The position numbers were made by a program, and so were the translations under genes. The notes beneath the pieces were generated by a model. The model was not told where the DNA came from. It saw only the letters and a list, made by a program, of their open reading frames with translations, and did not search any database. From Crocodylus rhombifer (Eukaryota > Chordata > Crocodylia > Crocodylidae): a stretch of DNA of 64,000 nucleotides. Where the stretch lies: the NCBI GenBank assembly GCA_038503035.1, contig JAVSML010024717.1, forward strand, positions 124,001 to 188,000. The letters are read 5' to 3'. This document shows positions 34,091 to 45,085 of the stretch, in pieces (within the stretch, counting starts at the first letter, position 1; every line of letters starts with the position of its first letter).

Positions 34091-34744
34091 TGGATTCAGG
34101 ACTCAGAGCTTCCCTCAGCCTGATCTCACAGGTGGGCAGTGGAAGACTTTGTCCCAGACTCTGAGGTTATCCCTTACCATATCTCAAAGCTCAGCTAAGC
34201 ATTGAGGTCCAGCACAAGGCAGGCCTAGTCCTGATTCAGATCAGGCAAGGGAAAACTGTGTTCAGACCCTAGCGATAAGGTTTACTAGGCCCTGAGATTT
34301 TCTAGAACCTGGTACTTTAACCAGCCTTGCCCAGAAACCCCCCACAGGAGCTACAGGGCAGGGCAACAAATCTGCTCAGCCCCAGTGAGCCTGCATCTTG
34401 ATGCTGATAATCACTACTTGTCAGCATTGGGACTGGAACAGACTCCCAGCCTTATTCCATATTGGGAGGCTTCCCAGGTCCCAATGCTGACAGTACATGC
34501 CGCACATTCAATTTATGGCACCATACAAACCAACCAGGAAGATATTCTACATATTTTGTGAAATATCTTTATGGCTGGTTTGATATTTTATAGCATCATA
34601 AATTCAGTGAGCATATAGCATATTGCTACTTACGGCACAATCAACATACTAATTGTGCCATAAATATAATGTGTGTCAGCCAAGTCAGAGGATGCTCAGA
34701 AGAAGACTGTCTGATTGCCTGGTACAGGAAACACAGACAACATG
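34091..34744. other. Unclassified sequence
   Basis: No gene is seen. The GGCAC(C/A)ATACA and GGCACAATCA motifs near 34520-34640 are suggestive of a short inverted element, but no boundaries were found. Confidence 0.35.
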
Positions 34745-35028
34745 GCAATCAAATGGCGTTTATGCATGTGCTCTGGGAGTTGGGGCGAGATGGGCGCTTT
34801 AATTAGAGCAGTTCCAAGAGTCACTCTAATTAAAGCACCCAGAGTGTCTCATGTATAAGCATCCCCACACTGAAAAAGGATGGAGGGGACACTTTAACTA
34901 AAGCTCATTGAATGAATGCCCCTGCTGCCATTTTTCAGAACAGGGACACTGATACCTGGGATGCCAGAGGCTACCACACTGTAATTACAGTGCATCAGAG
35001 CAGCCTCACTGCTCATGTATAGGTGGCC
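34745..35028. mobile_element. MITE of a second family (CTTTAATTAG type), copy 1
   Basis: The segment shares order and wording with 44790-45085: CTTTAATTAG...CTAATTAAA, CATGTAT, CCCCACACTGAAAAA, GGGACACTTTAACTAAAGC, CCATTTTTCAG and ACTGATACCTGGGATG. Near its left end CTTTAATTAGAG pairs with CTCTAATTAAAG. Ends of GCATGT/CATGTATA type suggest a TIR element. Confidence 0.6.
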
Positions 35029-36563
35029 AGAGTAGTCTGAGCATTTGAAAAACAGGATGATTTGCTTAGTGAGTCAAAACTCCTTCATTAACAATGTCTT
35101 TAATCATTTAAACACAAGTGTCTCTGACTAAGGTGTAGTCAGGCAGGCACATACGTACTTTATCCCTCCAAATGAGCTGAACACTGTCTGTCAATTCTGA
35201 TTAAGCGGGTCTGTGTGGAATTTTTCCCCATCAGTCATTTAAGCACAGTCTTCCCTATAAGGGTGGTCAAGCAGGTCTGAGACTATCATGTTGTGTTCCT
35301 TAATAATCAGTCCCATGTTGGTCTTTGGACTAATTTGTCTTTGCTGTATGGCTCAAGACAAGGCCACTGAAAAGGGAGCTACCAGACTGACTTGTAGGAA
35401 GTCACATGACCATGTATGAAAGAGTTACATCTGCTTAAAAACATGAAAAAAAAGATTTAGGAAAAATGTTCCACATTTATAAGTTCTTTTAGTATCTCAT
35501 GTTTTGAATCAAGATCATTTTCAGTTTTATGTACAAATTGCCACAATAGTTTTACTAGTTTTAATTCCATAGTTTAGCTTACTGCAAACTTAATTTTCAA
35601 TAAGAAAATGTGGAGTTTATGGTCACTGAAAATTGTCAGTGATTTCAGAAGTAATTTGAGGGGGAAAGCGGTAAAAATAAAATCTTTCAAAAGTGAAAGC
35701 GTTGATAAATGTTCATGCTTTTTTTTCTAAGCAAGTGGGTTTTTTAAAGTTTTTTTTCTGTTATAATTTTTTTCACAAAAATAATTTCAGACTGCTCTAG
35801 AAATGGTGGTTGTGCTGCCACCTAGAGGACCAAAGTGGAAAAGCAATGGCATATCTGCCACAAATGTTATGCTACCTAGGCACAGTGATAAAAAATTAGT
35901 AACGAAGTAGTAGCAGTCATGGAAACAGTACATATTTTCATTTGCCCCCATTTCATCAGTGTAGTAGTAAATGTTGCCAGGGTTTATGAAAATGTTTTAT
36001 TGGCTAAAAATTTTAGCAGATTTGACAAAGAAATAGATACGGCTACCTTACAGTGGTATATGTAGCAGAACCTGTGCAAGGTAAGGGAGTGGTGGCCTCT
36101 GCAGATAGGTAACTTAATTGCAGTGATATTTTTAATAGATTTAACCCAGGAAGGTCATTTAGAATTAAAAATAAAAATATAGAAAACCTTAGTTGGTCAG
36201 AGTGGCTTTTTAGGGAATGGCAACCGATTCAAATTTCCTTTATTATACCTCATACTGTGTGATTCAGATAGAAATAATTGTATCAGCATAACTGAAACAT
36301 CTGTTCTTTTAACACTGCTTACTATAAGACATGGTAAGGAAGAAGTTCATGCTTAGACTGCAAACTTACTGGAACCAGGGACATCTTTTTGTTCTGTTTG
36401 TAGAGAGTCTAGTACAGTGGGTCCTGGCCTATGACTAGAAATCTTACATGCTACAGTAATACCAGCTGTAGTAATTTGCTGGTGTACATAAAGTGCATAT
36501 GGGGTCCACTCTTACTTTAACTTGGTATTTCAGTCCTCACAGCAGTGTTTACTTTTTGTTGGG
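35029..36563. other. Unique A+T-rich DNA
   Basis: No gene or repeat boundary supported. Confidence 0.45.
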
Positions 36564-36568
36564 CACTG

Positions 36569-37268
36569 GGCATGTCTACACATGCTATTAATGTGCTTTA
36601 AGGTTCCTGTACAGTAAAATAAAATGCAGTATGCTTTCCCTGGCAGCACATCTATATATGAACCTGCAGAAAGCAAATTTTCCTTCCAGTGGAAGCAGTT
36701 TAATGCAGACTCCTGCCTTGTTCTGCCTCACTCTAGCAGCCAAGGGGAGCTTCAGGCTCAGTCCTGGGTTCAGGGTCAGAACCAGGGTCAGACCTCTGAG
36801 GGGTGGTGAGAGATGTCCCACCTCTGGGGCAGCTGCCTCCTAACCCCACGTCCTGATTGGCATGGTCAGGGTCTGGGAAACACCCCTTGCACCATGCAGC
36901 TGCCTGTCTCCTAATTCCGTGCCCTGATTTACAGATCAGACTGGGGACTGGGACACTGTCCCCTGCACCGGACAACTGTCTGCTTCTCAGTTCCCACTCC
37001 GATCAGCAGATTGGGGCAGGAGCTGGGAAGCAGGCAGCTTCCCAAGGCAGGGGACAGTTGCCCCACCCCCTGGTGCCTGGGCTGACTGGGAGAAATGTGC
37101 TCCCAGTCAGGTGTCTAAATGTGTGGTACTATGCAGTAGCTATTGCATGGTAAATCTGCCAGTTGCACAGTAGACTAATTTATGGCTCAGTATATGCTGT
37201 ACATGTGTAGATGATGACACTTTACTGTGCAGTAGATTAGTTAGTAAAGCATCTCGGGCACACATGAC
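36569..37268. mobile_element. 700-bp element of the CATCTACAC-end family with perfect CACTG flanks
   Basis: The left end GGCATGTCTACACATGC is preceded by CACTG (36564-36568). The right end CGGGCACACATGAC is followed by CACTG (37269-37273). Just inside the right end ACATGTGTAGATGATGAC and GTGCAGTAGATTAGTTAG repeat family motifs. The GC-rich core (36710-37080) contains repeated CTGATT-CAGATCAG and GGGACTGGGACACTG-type phrases in both orientations. Open frames of 60-98 codons in the core have no known domain. Confidence 0.65.
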
Positions 37269-37273
37269 CACTG

Positions 37274-38887
37274 TGTGCAGTGGACAAGACACAGCTCTCA
37301 ATGTATTCCTTTACAAGTGGATACAAAGATGTTGATAAATCCATAACTATAATTATATCTTTTTGTAAAAGGGTGATTTAATTATCATTTTTCAGAGGGG
37401 ATTATGATTTGTTGGATGAATAGTGTGTCAGTGTGCTCCTTGTATTAATAAAGGATTATTTATTTACATTCTAATTTTGACTGCCAGTAAAATAATGAAG
37501 CTTGTGTATCACTAACAAACAATTGAATAGAAGTCCCCTGATAGTAAGTTAAAAGGGTGGCACTCAGCTTTCTGTTACAGATTCAGTAAACATTTGCAAA
37601 ACTGAAGCAATTTATGACTAGACCTGATTAAAAAATAATCTTGAAAAAGATTTGTGATACTTCTTGAAAAATAAATTTATAACCAAATTGGACAAAATTT
37701 CAGCATTACAAATAATAAACCAAAAGAAGCTGAGTGTTTTGTCAAGTTTTAATCTTGCTTCTGACCACCTCACTTTGACAGTGCTGATAAAGTGTCCAAA
37801 TATTTTATCTTTTGAATAAGTAAAACAAAAAATTTTCAGAAACAGCTGGTGACCTATAACAAGCAAATTAAACAGCATGACTTCTAACAAGCAGAGTTAA
37901 AAGTCAGAGAGCTGTAGGTTCAAAACACCCCCGAGTAAGAAGGAACCTAAGAATGCAGCTCCACTGCTTCATAATCAAGTGCCCTTGCTACTCTGTTGGT
38001 TTAACTAAAATATGGAAACGTTCTTTTCCTCTTACATCAAATCCCTATTAATACGGGTTCCTAGCCAGCTACATTTTTTTTGTTTAGATACACTTATGTG
38101 TCCAGTATGGGGTTGCATACACATCTGTGTAGCTGCCCAGCCAGTGCATAGCCTATTGCATGTGTTTGATCTAGGCATGCACACTTCAGGTCCACCATTC
38201 AGGAGTAACAGACCTGCAGCCTGAGCATACATGCCAAAAATGCCACTTAAATTGCTAGAAAACTGCCATTGAGGATCCCAAAAGGAAACAGAATCCTTCC
38301 CTAGTGTTTTTCCCAAGTTTAGATTCAATAAACATCACCCTATAGAAAGGCAGGTGCTAACGCTTTTGAGGCAATTTGCAGTAGAGAGCAGAGTAATACT
38401 AAGGCTGCTCTTTAGGCTAAACGTTTGCTAGAGGCTTGCCAAGAACCTCAAGGGACCTTACAGAGAAAGCCTGGATGCTTTGTTCACAGAACATATGTAT
38501 GAAGCAGGCAGGAAGCTGAGAAAATAACCAAAATCCAGGGGTGAGATCAAGATGGGAAGTTAATTAGTATCCAACAGCAGCCTCGAGGACTGACATTTAA
38601 TAATGCATGTGCAACCTGCTGTTTAGTATGTGTTATGCATCCTTCTCCATGCCTGATCTGTGTAGCATTTGAGTCTGTTCCAGCTTACAGCTTTAATCCC
38701 TTCACTCAGACTGTAGAGTTTTGTGTTTTTTCAGTTCTAGAGGTCACCAGGTCAGTCACAATTCAGGCATAGCTGGAGTGGAGGAGGGCATATAAAATGT
38801 TGACATATTTATGGATGAAGTTCCCAAAAACTACCCCCACTACACAAGAAGTACTGAGCAATTCAAAGACCTAAGAAAGCTGAATAC
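37274..38887. other. Unique A+T-rich DNA
   Basis: No gene supported. GTAGGTTCAAAACACCC near 37915 resembles a tRNA B box but lacks a matching A box and cloverleaf. Confidence 0.45.
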
Positions 38888-39351
38888 CAGGAGTGTCAAA
38901 CTCATCACAAGTCATGGGCATGACTTGGACCTCAGGGCTCCTCTTGGGCTGGATCTCAGGGCCATCACCAGCTGAGGTAGGTCCAGTGGCAGCAGCAGGA
39001 GTCTGATGGGTATGACAATGGTGGGGCTGCAGCAGGAAGGGCCTTAGGGTGGCAGGAGCAAGTGATGGCAGTAGGGTGCCATCAGCAGCAAGGGTTCAGA
39101 GAAAGTAGTAGGGAACCATCAGCCAAAAAGTGAGTGAGGGCTATATCTGCACAGTCCTTCCTTCTCCCCCTATTCCCTCACCACTGCCAATGTCCATGTC
39201 CATTGAGACACAAGAGCCCCAAATTCTGCTGTAGATGCTACCTGTAGTAGACGCTACCCTGTAGACCTCCCCCACCCCAGCTTCTAATAGCCCAGTGGGC
39301 CGAATGGAACAGCTCCATAGGCTGGATTCAGCCATATGTTTGATATCCCTG
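38888..39351. mobile_element. Non-autonomous hAT-like element
   Basis: The left end is CAGGAGTGTCAAACTCATC and the right end in reverse is CAGGGATATCAAACATATG, good inverted repeats of the common vertebrate CAGGGGTGTCAAACTCAT type. An intact 8-bp duplication was not seen (CTGAATAC and TTCTGCAG), so one flank may have changed. The 464-bp interior is GCAG-rich and non-coding. Confidence 0.72.
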
Positions 39352-40114
39352 TTCTGCAGAATCAATATAAAAATAAAAGATTTTCAGTAAATATTCTGGG
39401 ACTCAGTTTACTCATCTGCAAATGAGTGAGATAGATATCATTTTTTCTCATTGGGATTATGTGCTCAGATGAAAGACATAAAGGTACAAAGTATTCCTGT
39501 TCATGCAATATAGCTAGAAAAATTATCTTCGAGTGGCGTGACCATGCAACATTTTTTTTCTGTGCTAAAACAAATTAGAACAGCAGAAGCTTCTTTGTTC
39601 TTATGAGCAAAGCCCACCTGTTTTTCAACTGATCTGGCTTTCTTTCAAAAGTTGGACTCCTCTCCTGGGCATAACAGAGCTTTAGCAATTTGCACATTAA
39701 AAGAAAGCTCCAAGCATTTGGACACCTTTCTTGTAAAACTAAGGTCCAAATAAAACAATCATGGAGTACATATGCTAGTGTTATAGAAATTCTTGCAAAC
39801 TATAGTGCCCGTTCTTTGCATATTTAAATATACCAGTTTGTTTAATAAATCTTAAAGCATAACTCATTTGCTCCAAGTTTTTTTTTATGAGACCCTTTCA
39901 ATTGACTAACCACCCCGTTAAAACATACATTACAAAAATTCAGTTTTCAAAATAACAAGTCTGTTTCCATAGAAATACATTTACAAAAGCACACGTGGAT
40001 GTGCAAAATATCATTGGGTACCTGTAGTTAAAATAAAACCTAGATCTGGTCAAAGATGGTGAATTTTTCATGAAAAAAATGCCCCTTTATGCTGTTTTTG
40101 AAATTTTCAGCCTG
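39352..40114. other. Unique A+T-rich DNA
   Basis: Nothing recognised. Confidence 0.45.
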
Positions 40115-40200
40115 TCGGGTTATTTCAGATAACTGGAATTTTTATATAACTGGCAATCCCTTACCATAAGGATGCCAGAAAACAAAGGTTTTACTATATT
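40115..40200. mobile_element. End fragment of a pogo/Tigger-like element
   Basis: The complement reads ATATAGTAAAACCTTTGTTT, then TCTGGCATCC and CCAGTTATCTG. This has the AACCT...TTATCTGGC pattern of pogo/Tigger ends and resembles the right end at 57525. Only one end is present. Confidence 0.5.
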
Positions 40201-40271
40201 CATTAACCCACTGCCACTGTAATAAGAACTACTGCCATTAAGCTCTTTGGGTTGGTATGAATGGTATACTG

Positions 40272-40465
40272 GGCCCATCTACATAAGATGCTATGCTGGT
40301 GTAGTGACAAGCTATGGAAACATAGCTCAATGCCACAATGACATAGAATTAGTGGGTACTAACTGTGATGCCGCCACTACATCGCACATCACTATGGCAG
40401 TGTAGGGTTGGAAATGACCCATGCACTGCTGGCACTGCACAGTCAAGGGCATGTGTAGATGTATT
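40272..40465. mobile_element. MITE of the CATCTACAC-end family
   Basis: The left end is GGCCCATCTACATAAGATG, and the right end in reverse is AATACATCTACACATGC. Flanks are TACTG and CACTG, four of five matching. The interior resembles the 27287 and 28091 elements (CTATGGAAACATAGC, ACAATGACATAG). Length is 194 bp. Confidence 0.75.
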
Positions 40466-40469
40466 CACT

Positions 40470-40831
40470 GGGTATAGGGAATGAAACTGACTTTTGGAAT
40501 TAAGAGCTATACTTTGGTCCCTATTATATGCTTCCACTTTCACTGACTTTTTGTAGATATAATTAACAGAATTAAGTAGATAACTGGGGAATATCATTAA
40601 TATTTTAATTCATGACAAATGCTCTTAGAGAACATTAATATGACACAATGTATTGAACAAGCACCCTTGGGCTGAACTTCAGGTTCTGACACACCATTGT
40701 TTTACCTGGAAGTACCCTTGGTCACTTGGTGCCTCAGTTGGTCAATCTGTTTGAATGTAGCAGAAAGGAGACAAACCATGACTGGCAGGAAAAGAAAGGG
40801 GTATTCCTAAGACCTGTCCTTGAGAGAACAC
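40470..40831. other. Unique spacer
   Basis: Nothing recognised. Confidence 0.45.
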
Positions 40832-41645
40832 ACATAGATTTCTAGGGTCAGAAGGGACCTGGTAGATCATCAGGTCCAACCCCCTGCTCTAGGCAGGAAA
40901 GAGTGCTGGGATTAAGTAACCCCAGCCAGATGCCTGTCTAATCTCTTCTTGAACACCTCCAAGGTAAGGGAAAACACCACCTCCCTTGGAAGCCCATTCC
41001 ATACTTTGGTGATCCTTACCATAAAGTTTCCTCCTTATGTCCAATCTAAATCTATTCTCCTTCAATTTGTGGCCATTATTTCTGGTAACCCCAAGGGGCG
41101 CCCTGGTAAACAGAGTGTCCCCATGACCTGCTGACCCCCCTTGGTAAGTTTGTAGACAGCTGCAAGATTGCCTCAGCCTTCTCTTGCGGAGGCTGAAGAG
41201 GTTCAGGTCCCTCAGTCTGTCTTCATAGGGTCTTACCTGCAGGCCCTCAACCGTAAGATTAACCCTCCTCTGAACCCTCTCAAGGTTATGCACATCCCTG
41301 TTGAAGTGCGGCGCCCAAAACTTGATGCAGTACTCCAGCTGCGACCTCACCAATGCCACATAGAGGGGAATTATCACTTCCCTACACCTGCTTGTGATGC
41401 ATCTGCTGAAGCAAGAAAGAGTGTGGTTACCCTTGCACTGGTGACTCATGTTCATTTTTTCATCAACCAGGACTCCAAGATCTCGTTCCACTGTTGCAGT
41501 TCTCAGAATGGTATCCCCACCCCCCCCACCCCCAGTCTATAGGTGCTTTCTTCCTGGGTGTAGCACCTTACACTTATCCTTGTTAAATTGCATCCTATTC
41601 TAATCCACCCACTTCCCCAGTCTCTCCAAATCTGCCTGTATTCAC
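40832..41645 (-). mobile_element. CR1 LINE, minus strand, C-terminal ORF2 and 3' tail with a long open frame
   Basis: Minus-strand bases 41491-40889 hold a 200-codon open frame that is the C-terminal end of the CR1 polyprotein: ERDLGVLVDEKMNMSHQC, then LYVALVRSQLEYCIKFWAPHF, VQRRVNLTVEGLQVRPYEDR, LRDLNLFSLRKRRLRQ and NGHKLKENRFRLDIRR. The 3' tail at 40832 reads CATAGATTTCTAGGGTCAG on the plus strand. The active-site motifs lie further 5' and are absent. This is the least decayed CR1 in the window, so probably the youngest. Confidence 0.93.
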
Positions 41646-42698
41646 TGAATATGGATTCAGACAGAATGCTGTCTTCACTATTTACTGGTGTTTGTGTGTT
41701 AAGGAGCAGCACAATTCAACACTAAACAAAAATATGTTCAGCCCAAACTATTCTAACCATTTGCCAACCAGTTTGAGATTTCAAACAGAAATACATTTAT
41801 AGAGAAGAAAAAAAACCAAAAAATATTAAATACTATGCATGTATTTAGTGTCACATAAAAAAATGTAAGCACTAAGGGTTAAATTTAAGAATACAGAAAG
41901 ATCCTAGGGAGAACATTAGTCTCTTTATTTTATACAGTTACTGTACCTTATAGAGAACATATCAACTCAAAAATAAAGGAAAGATTCTTGTTCAACCATG
42001 AGCTGTGACCTGAGGAAAAATCTTTGATACCCAATAATTTTTTTCTACAGATATTCAAATATGATTTAACCACCCCCCCAAAAAAATATGAGTGAAGTTG
42101 TGTGTTACACTTAAAACAGACTAAATCTGGAATGTTAAGTGGTAAAGTTCAAGTGTGCTATAAGCAGTCTGACATTAAGGGTTAATCTGATTTCTTGTCT
42201 GCACAGCACTGACTTGACACTAGGGGGCCAGTGAGAAGAAGGGGCATGGCTAGGAGCCAGGGCCAGTGGCAACACATAGGTGCACAGGGGTGCACATGCA
42301 CCCCCTGAGAGTGGTCCCCACTTAGGCAATGGGCAGAGGGCAGGTAGGAGCACTGGTGCCCCCTGTGAGCACTGACCAGGGAGTGGGAGCACCACATGTA
42401 GGACATGGCTGATCATTGACTGGTCTTTAGGGGAGCTGACTAAGGTGGCACCAGTTGCCCATGGCCAGGGCACCCTGGGGGGATTTGGGAGCAGTGCATC
42501 TTGGGATTCTGGAGGACTATAAATTGCTGGTTTTATCTGACTGAAATTACCCTAACATGAACTAGGTAGCACAGTCCAGAGTTAACCCTCGCCTGAACAG
42601 ACATAACCTTGAAACACTCAAAGGCTCTTAGCATGAGTTTAACAAGCTTTAACATTTGGATGCTCATATTTTATGTGATTTTAGTATGGTCTAAGTGT
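41646..42698. other. Unique DNA with a GC-richer block near 42220-42490
   Basis: The GC-richer block contains the palindrome GGGGTGCACATGCACCCC (42288-42305) and CCAGTGGCAAC/AGTTGCCC-type phrases, hinting at an unresolved DNA element. No gene recognised. Confidence 0.4.
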
Positions 42699-42768
42699 AG
42701 GATGACCATATTATGGCTAAGGGAATCTGAGACAGGGTAAGGGAATCCAGATGGGGGGGTGCTGCTAC

Positions 42769-42813
<45 letters not shown>

Positions 42814-43337
42814 TCCATAGCTCTCAGGAGTCCTCATGGCAAAGCAAGGCAGGATAGTGTGAAGCCCCATGACCAGGCTCCATTCCTTATGCACAAAGAG
42901 GCTGGACCTAGGTGGGAGCGGCCCTTCCCCCACACCCATGGCAGCCAACTGGGGCCGCAATGCATAGCTCAGGCCTCAGAAGCAGCTGTAGCAGCAGGAC
43001 ACAAGGCTGCTGGCGGGGGACAGGCATGCCAGCTCACCCTGAGCAGGTGCCCTAGCTCCAGCCCCAACTCCAGCCCTGGCCCTCTACCTGCCTGCCCTGC
43101 TGATCCTCACCCCAGGCAGGAGGAGCAGTGCCCAGTTTAGCCAAGCCCACCGCCCTCTGCCCCTCACCCCACCTCCAATAAGTACTCAGTAGGGCACTCC
43201 GGTGGCGGCAGCCTCTGCATCTGCCCGTAGCAGCCATATCCAAGACATTTGCCTCATTTTACACCAACAAGCTGGGACACTAGCAGAGCCTATGAGATCC
43301 AAGACTGTTCCAGCAATCTGGGACATATGGTCACCCT
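42699..43337. mobile_element. TIR element with AGGATGACCATAT ends
   Basis: The left end is AGGATGACCATATTATGG and the right end in reverse is AGGGTGACCATATGTCCC. The flanks AAGTGT (42693-42698) and AAGTAT (43338-43343) suggest a 6-bp target duplication with one mismatch. It contains a (CA)n tract at 42771-42810 and a GC-rich core with no recognisable coding sequence. I cannot assign its superfamily. Length is 639 bp. Confidence 0.7.
42771..42810. repeat. (CA)20 microsatellite
   Basis: Uninterrupted CA dinucleotides inside the 42699-43337 element. Confidence 0.97.
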
Positions 43338-43343
43338 AAGTAT

Positions 43344-43704
43344 AGCATGTAACTTCACCCTTATAACATTCTAGATTATTAAGATCAAACTTACTGATGT
43401 AAATTTATTTCCACATATGTTAAAAGATGTGGAAGGAAATTTATACCATATATAAAATTTATACTATATATATTTTTATATATCTTATAGTATAAATTAT
43501 TTTTATATGAAATTTACTAATACAAGTGGGGAATCCCCCATTTTTCCTCAGAAGAGGATGGAGAAACACAGCTTTATTTAAATAATTATTTAAAGAGAAA
43601 CATTGAAATTATTATGGCCTGTGGCATTCTGAAAATCAAATTAAATATACTGGAGTTGCTTTGAAAACTTTGGGGCCAGGTATTTGCAAATATACATATT
43701 AAAC
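43344..43704. other. A+T-rich spacer with TATA-type palindromic runs
   Basis: At 43440-43510 ATATATAAAATTTATACTAT and TATAGTATAAATTATT recur in both orientations, so the stretch can fold on itself. No gene. Confidence 0.5.
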
Positions 43705-44571
43705 CTGTGCGAAGTATTCACTTCAGATTCAGATTCAGACAATTCAGGGGACAGTGATACGAATCCCTGTCTCAAATTTAGATTAGATTTGGTTGAATCT
43801 GATTCAAAGATGCAGGCTAAATCGGGAGACAGTGATTCGATTAATTGATTCAGATCACTGTCCCAATTCAATTCAGATGAATCCGAAGATTCGATGCTGA
43901 TTCAGAGAATCAGTGATTCAGCCATAGGTTAAATGTTTTTTCTACATACCTTGAGGTACCATGTGCAGCTAATGAACGTTGCAATGGGGGGGCAGATGGA
44001 GCACCTCACAGGAGCGCAGGGGTGGGAGGGCTCATGTGCTCGGCGGTGGACCTGGAAGTGGACTGAAAGTACTTCTGGTCCACTTCTGGGTCTACTGCTG
44101 AGTGCATGGGGACCCCCCAGTTCAGCGATCGGCCACAGGAAGACCCTGGGTGCCCCCCTAGACCCAGGAGACACCAGTGCCTGAGCTGGGGGGCAGAGGG
44201 AGGATCCCCCGCATGCTCCATGGCAGACCTGGAAGTGCAGCAGAAGTGCTTCTAGTCCACTTCTGGGTCCACTGCTAAGTTCACTGGGGACCCCTCCTTG
44301 ATCCTGTGGGACGCTTTATCTGCCCCACCATCTCAGCGTTCACGAGCTGCCTGGTACCTTGAGGTATGTAGAAAAAACATTTAAAGTTATGTCTATGTCC
44401 AAATCATTGAATCCATGAACCTCTCCAAATCGATTTGTAGGACTCTGATTTGATTCGGAGAGATTAAAGGGTCTCCTGATGCGATTTGGATTCAGAGATT
44501 CGGCTGTCAAATCAGGCTGAATCTCCAGTGAATCAAATCAGCAACCAAAGCTTTGCACAGCCCTAGCAAGT
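43705..44571. mobile_element. GATTCG foldback element, full copy 1
   Basis: The outer ends are ACCTGTGCGAAG on the left and, in reverse, AGGGCTGTGCAAAGC on the right. Each arm (about 43720-43930 and 44390-44565) is built of AGATTCAGATTCAG/GAATCGATT-type units. Each arm meets the core through AAATGTTTTTTCTACATACC, which appears at 43931 and inverted at about 44364-44383, followed by TGAGGTACC and GAACG pairs. The core carries two direct copies, about 177 bp apart (44048 and 44225), of a unit that is itself palindromic: ACCTGGAAGTGGAC...GTCCACTTCTGGGTC. So the whole 867 bp is a hierarchy of palindromes. No coding sequence is evident. The superfamily is unknown. Confidence 0.8.
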
Positions 44572-44603
44572 ATGCAGGTATATATGTATGCATGCATGTA
44601 GGG

Positions 44604-44607
44604 GGTG

Positions 44608-44640
<33 letters not shown>

Positions 44641-44671
44641 ATGTATAGATATAGATATAGATATAGATATA
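44604..44671. repeat. Compound microsatellite (GT)n-(ATAGAT)n
   Basis: GT repeats at about 44606-44640 pass into ATAGAT repeats at 44645-44671, just beyond the right end of the GATTCG element. Confidence 0.95.
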
Positions 44672-44789
44672 CCTCACAAAATTAGATGATTATGCTTTCA
44701 CTTGTATACATATATTTATGTATGTTTACATGATAGATAATGTCATGGTGTAATTGGTAAGCAATATTGGCATTTTTATTCATGCTGTG

Positions 44790-45085
44790 GGATGTGGTGC
44801 TGGACACTTTAATTAGCAAGCCATGCTAATTAAAATTGCCCATGTGTCACATGTATCAATGTCCCCATGCATCCCCACACTGAAAAATCAGTGGCAGGGC
44901 ACTTTGGACTGAAGCTTATCAAACATATTTTATTTCAAAGCACCCTGTCACCATTTTTTCAGCAGAGAGAGGTACTGGGATGCTGATACACGTGACATGG
45001 AAGGCTGCTGAAGGATGTCAATTTCCATGCTCCAGCACGGATTTCCAGTGTGTCCGAGTAGGCTCCTTGCACATGTATAGGATCC
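44790..45085. mobile_element. MITE of the second family (CTTTAATTAG type), copy 2
   Basis: Homologous to 34745-35028: CTTTAATTAGC...GCTAATTAAA (a hairpin), CATGTATCAATGTCCCC, CCCCACACTGAAAAATC, CACTTTGGACTGAAGCTTAT, CCATTTTTTCAG and ACTGGGATGCTGATAC in the same order. Confidence 0.6.

Noticed and set aside
37880..37935. tRNA-like B box (GGTTCAAAAC)
   Set aside because: No A box at proper spacing and no cloverleaf could be folded. Probably chance or a very old SINE scrap.
42288..42305. GGGGTGCACATGCACCCC palindrome as an element end
   Set aside because: No second end or target duplication was found. Noted only in the spacer entry.
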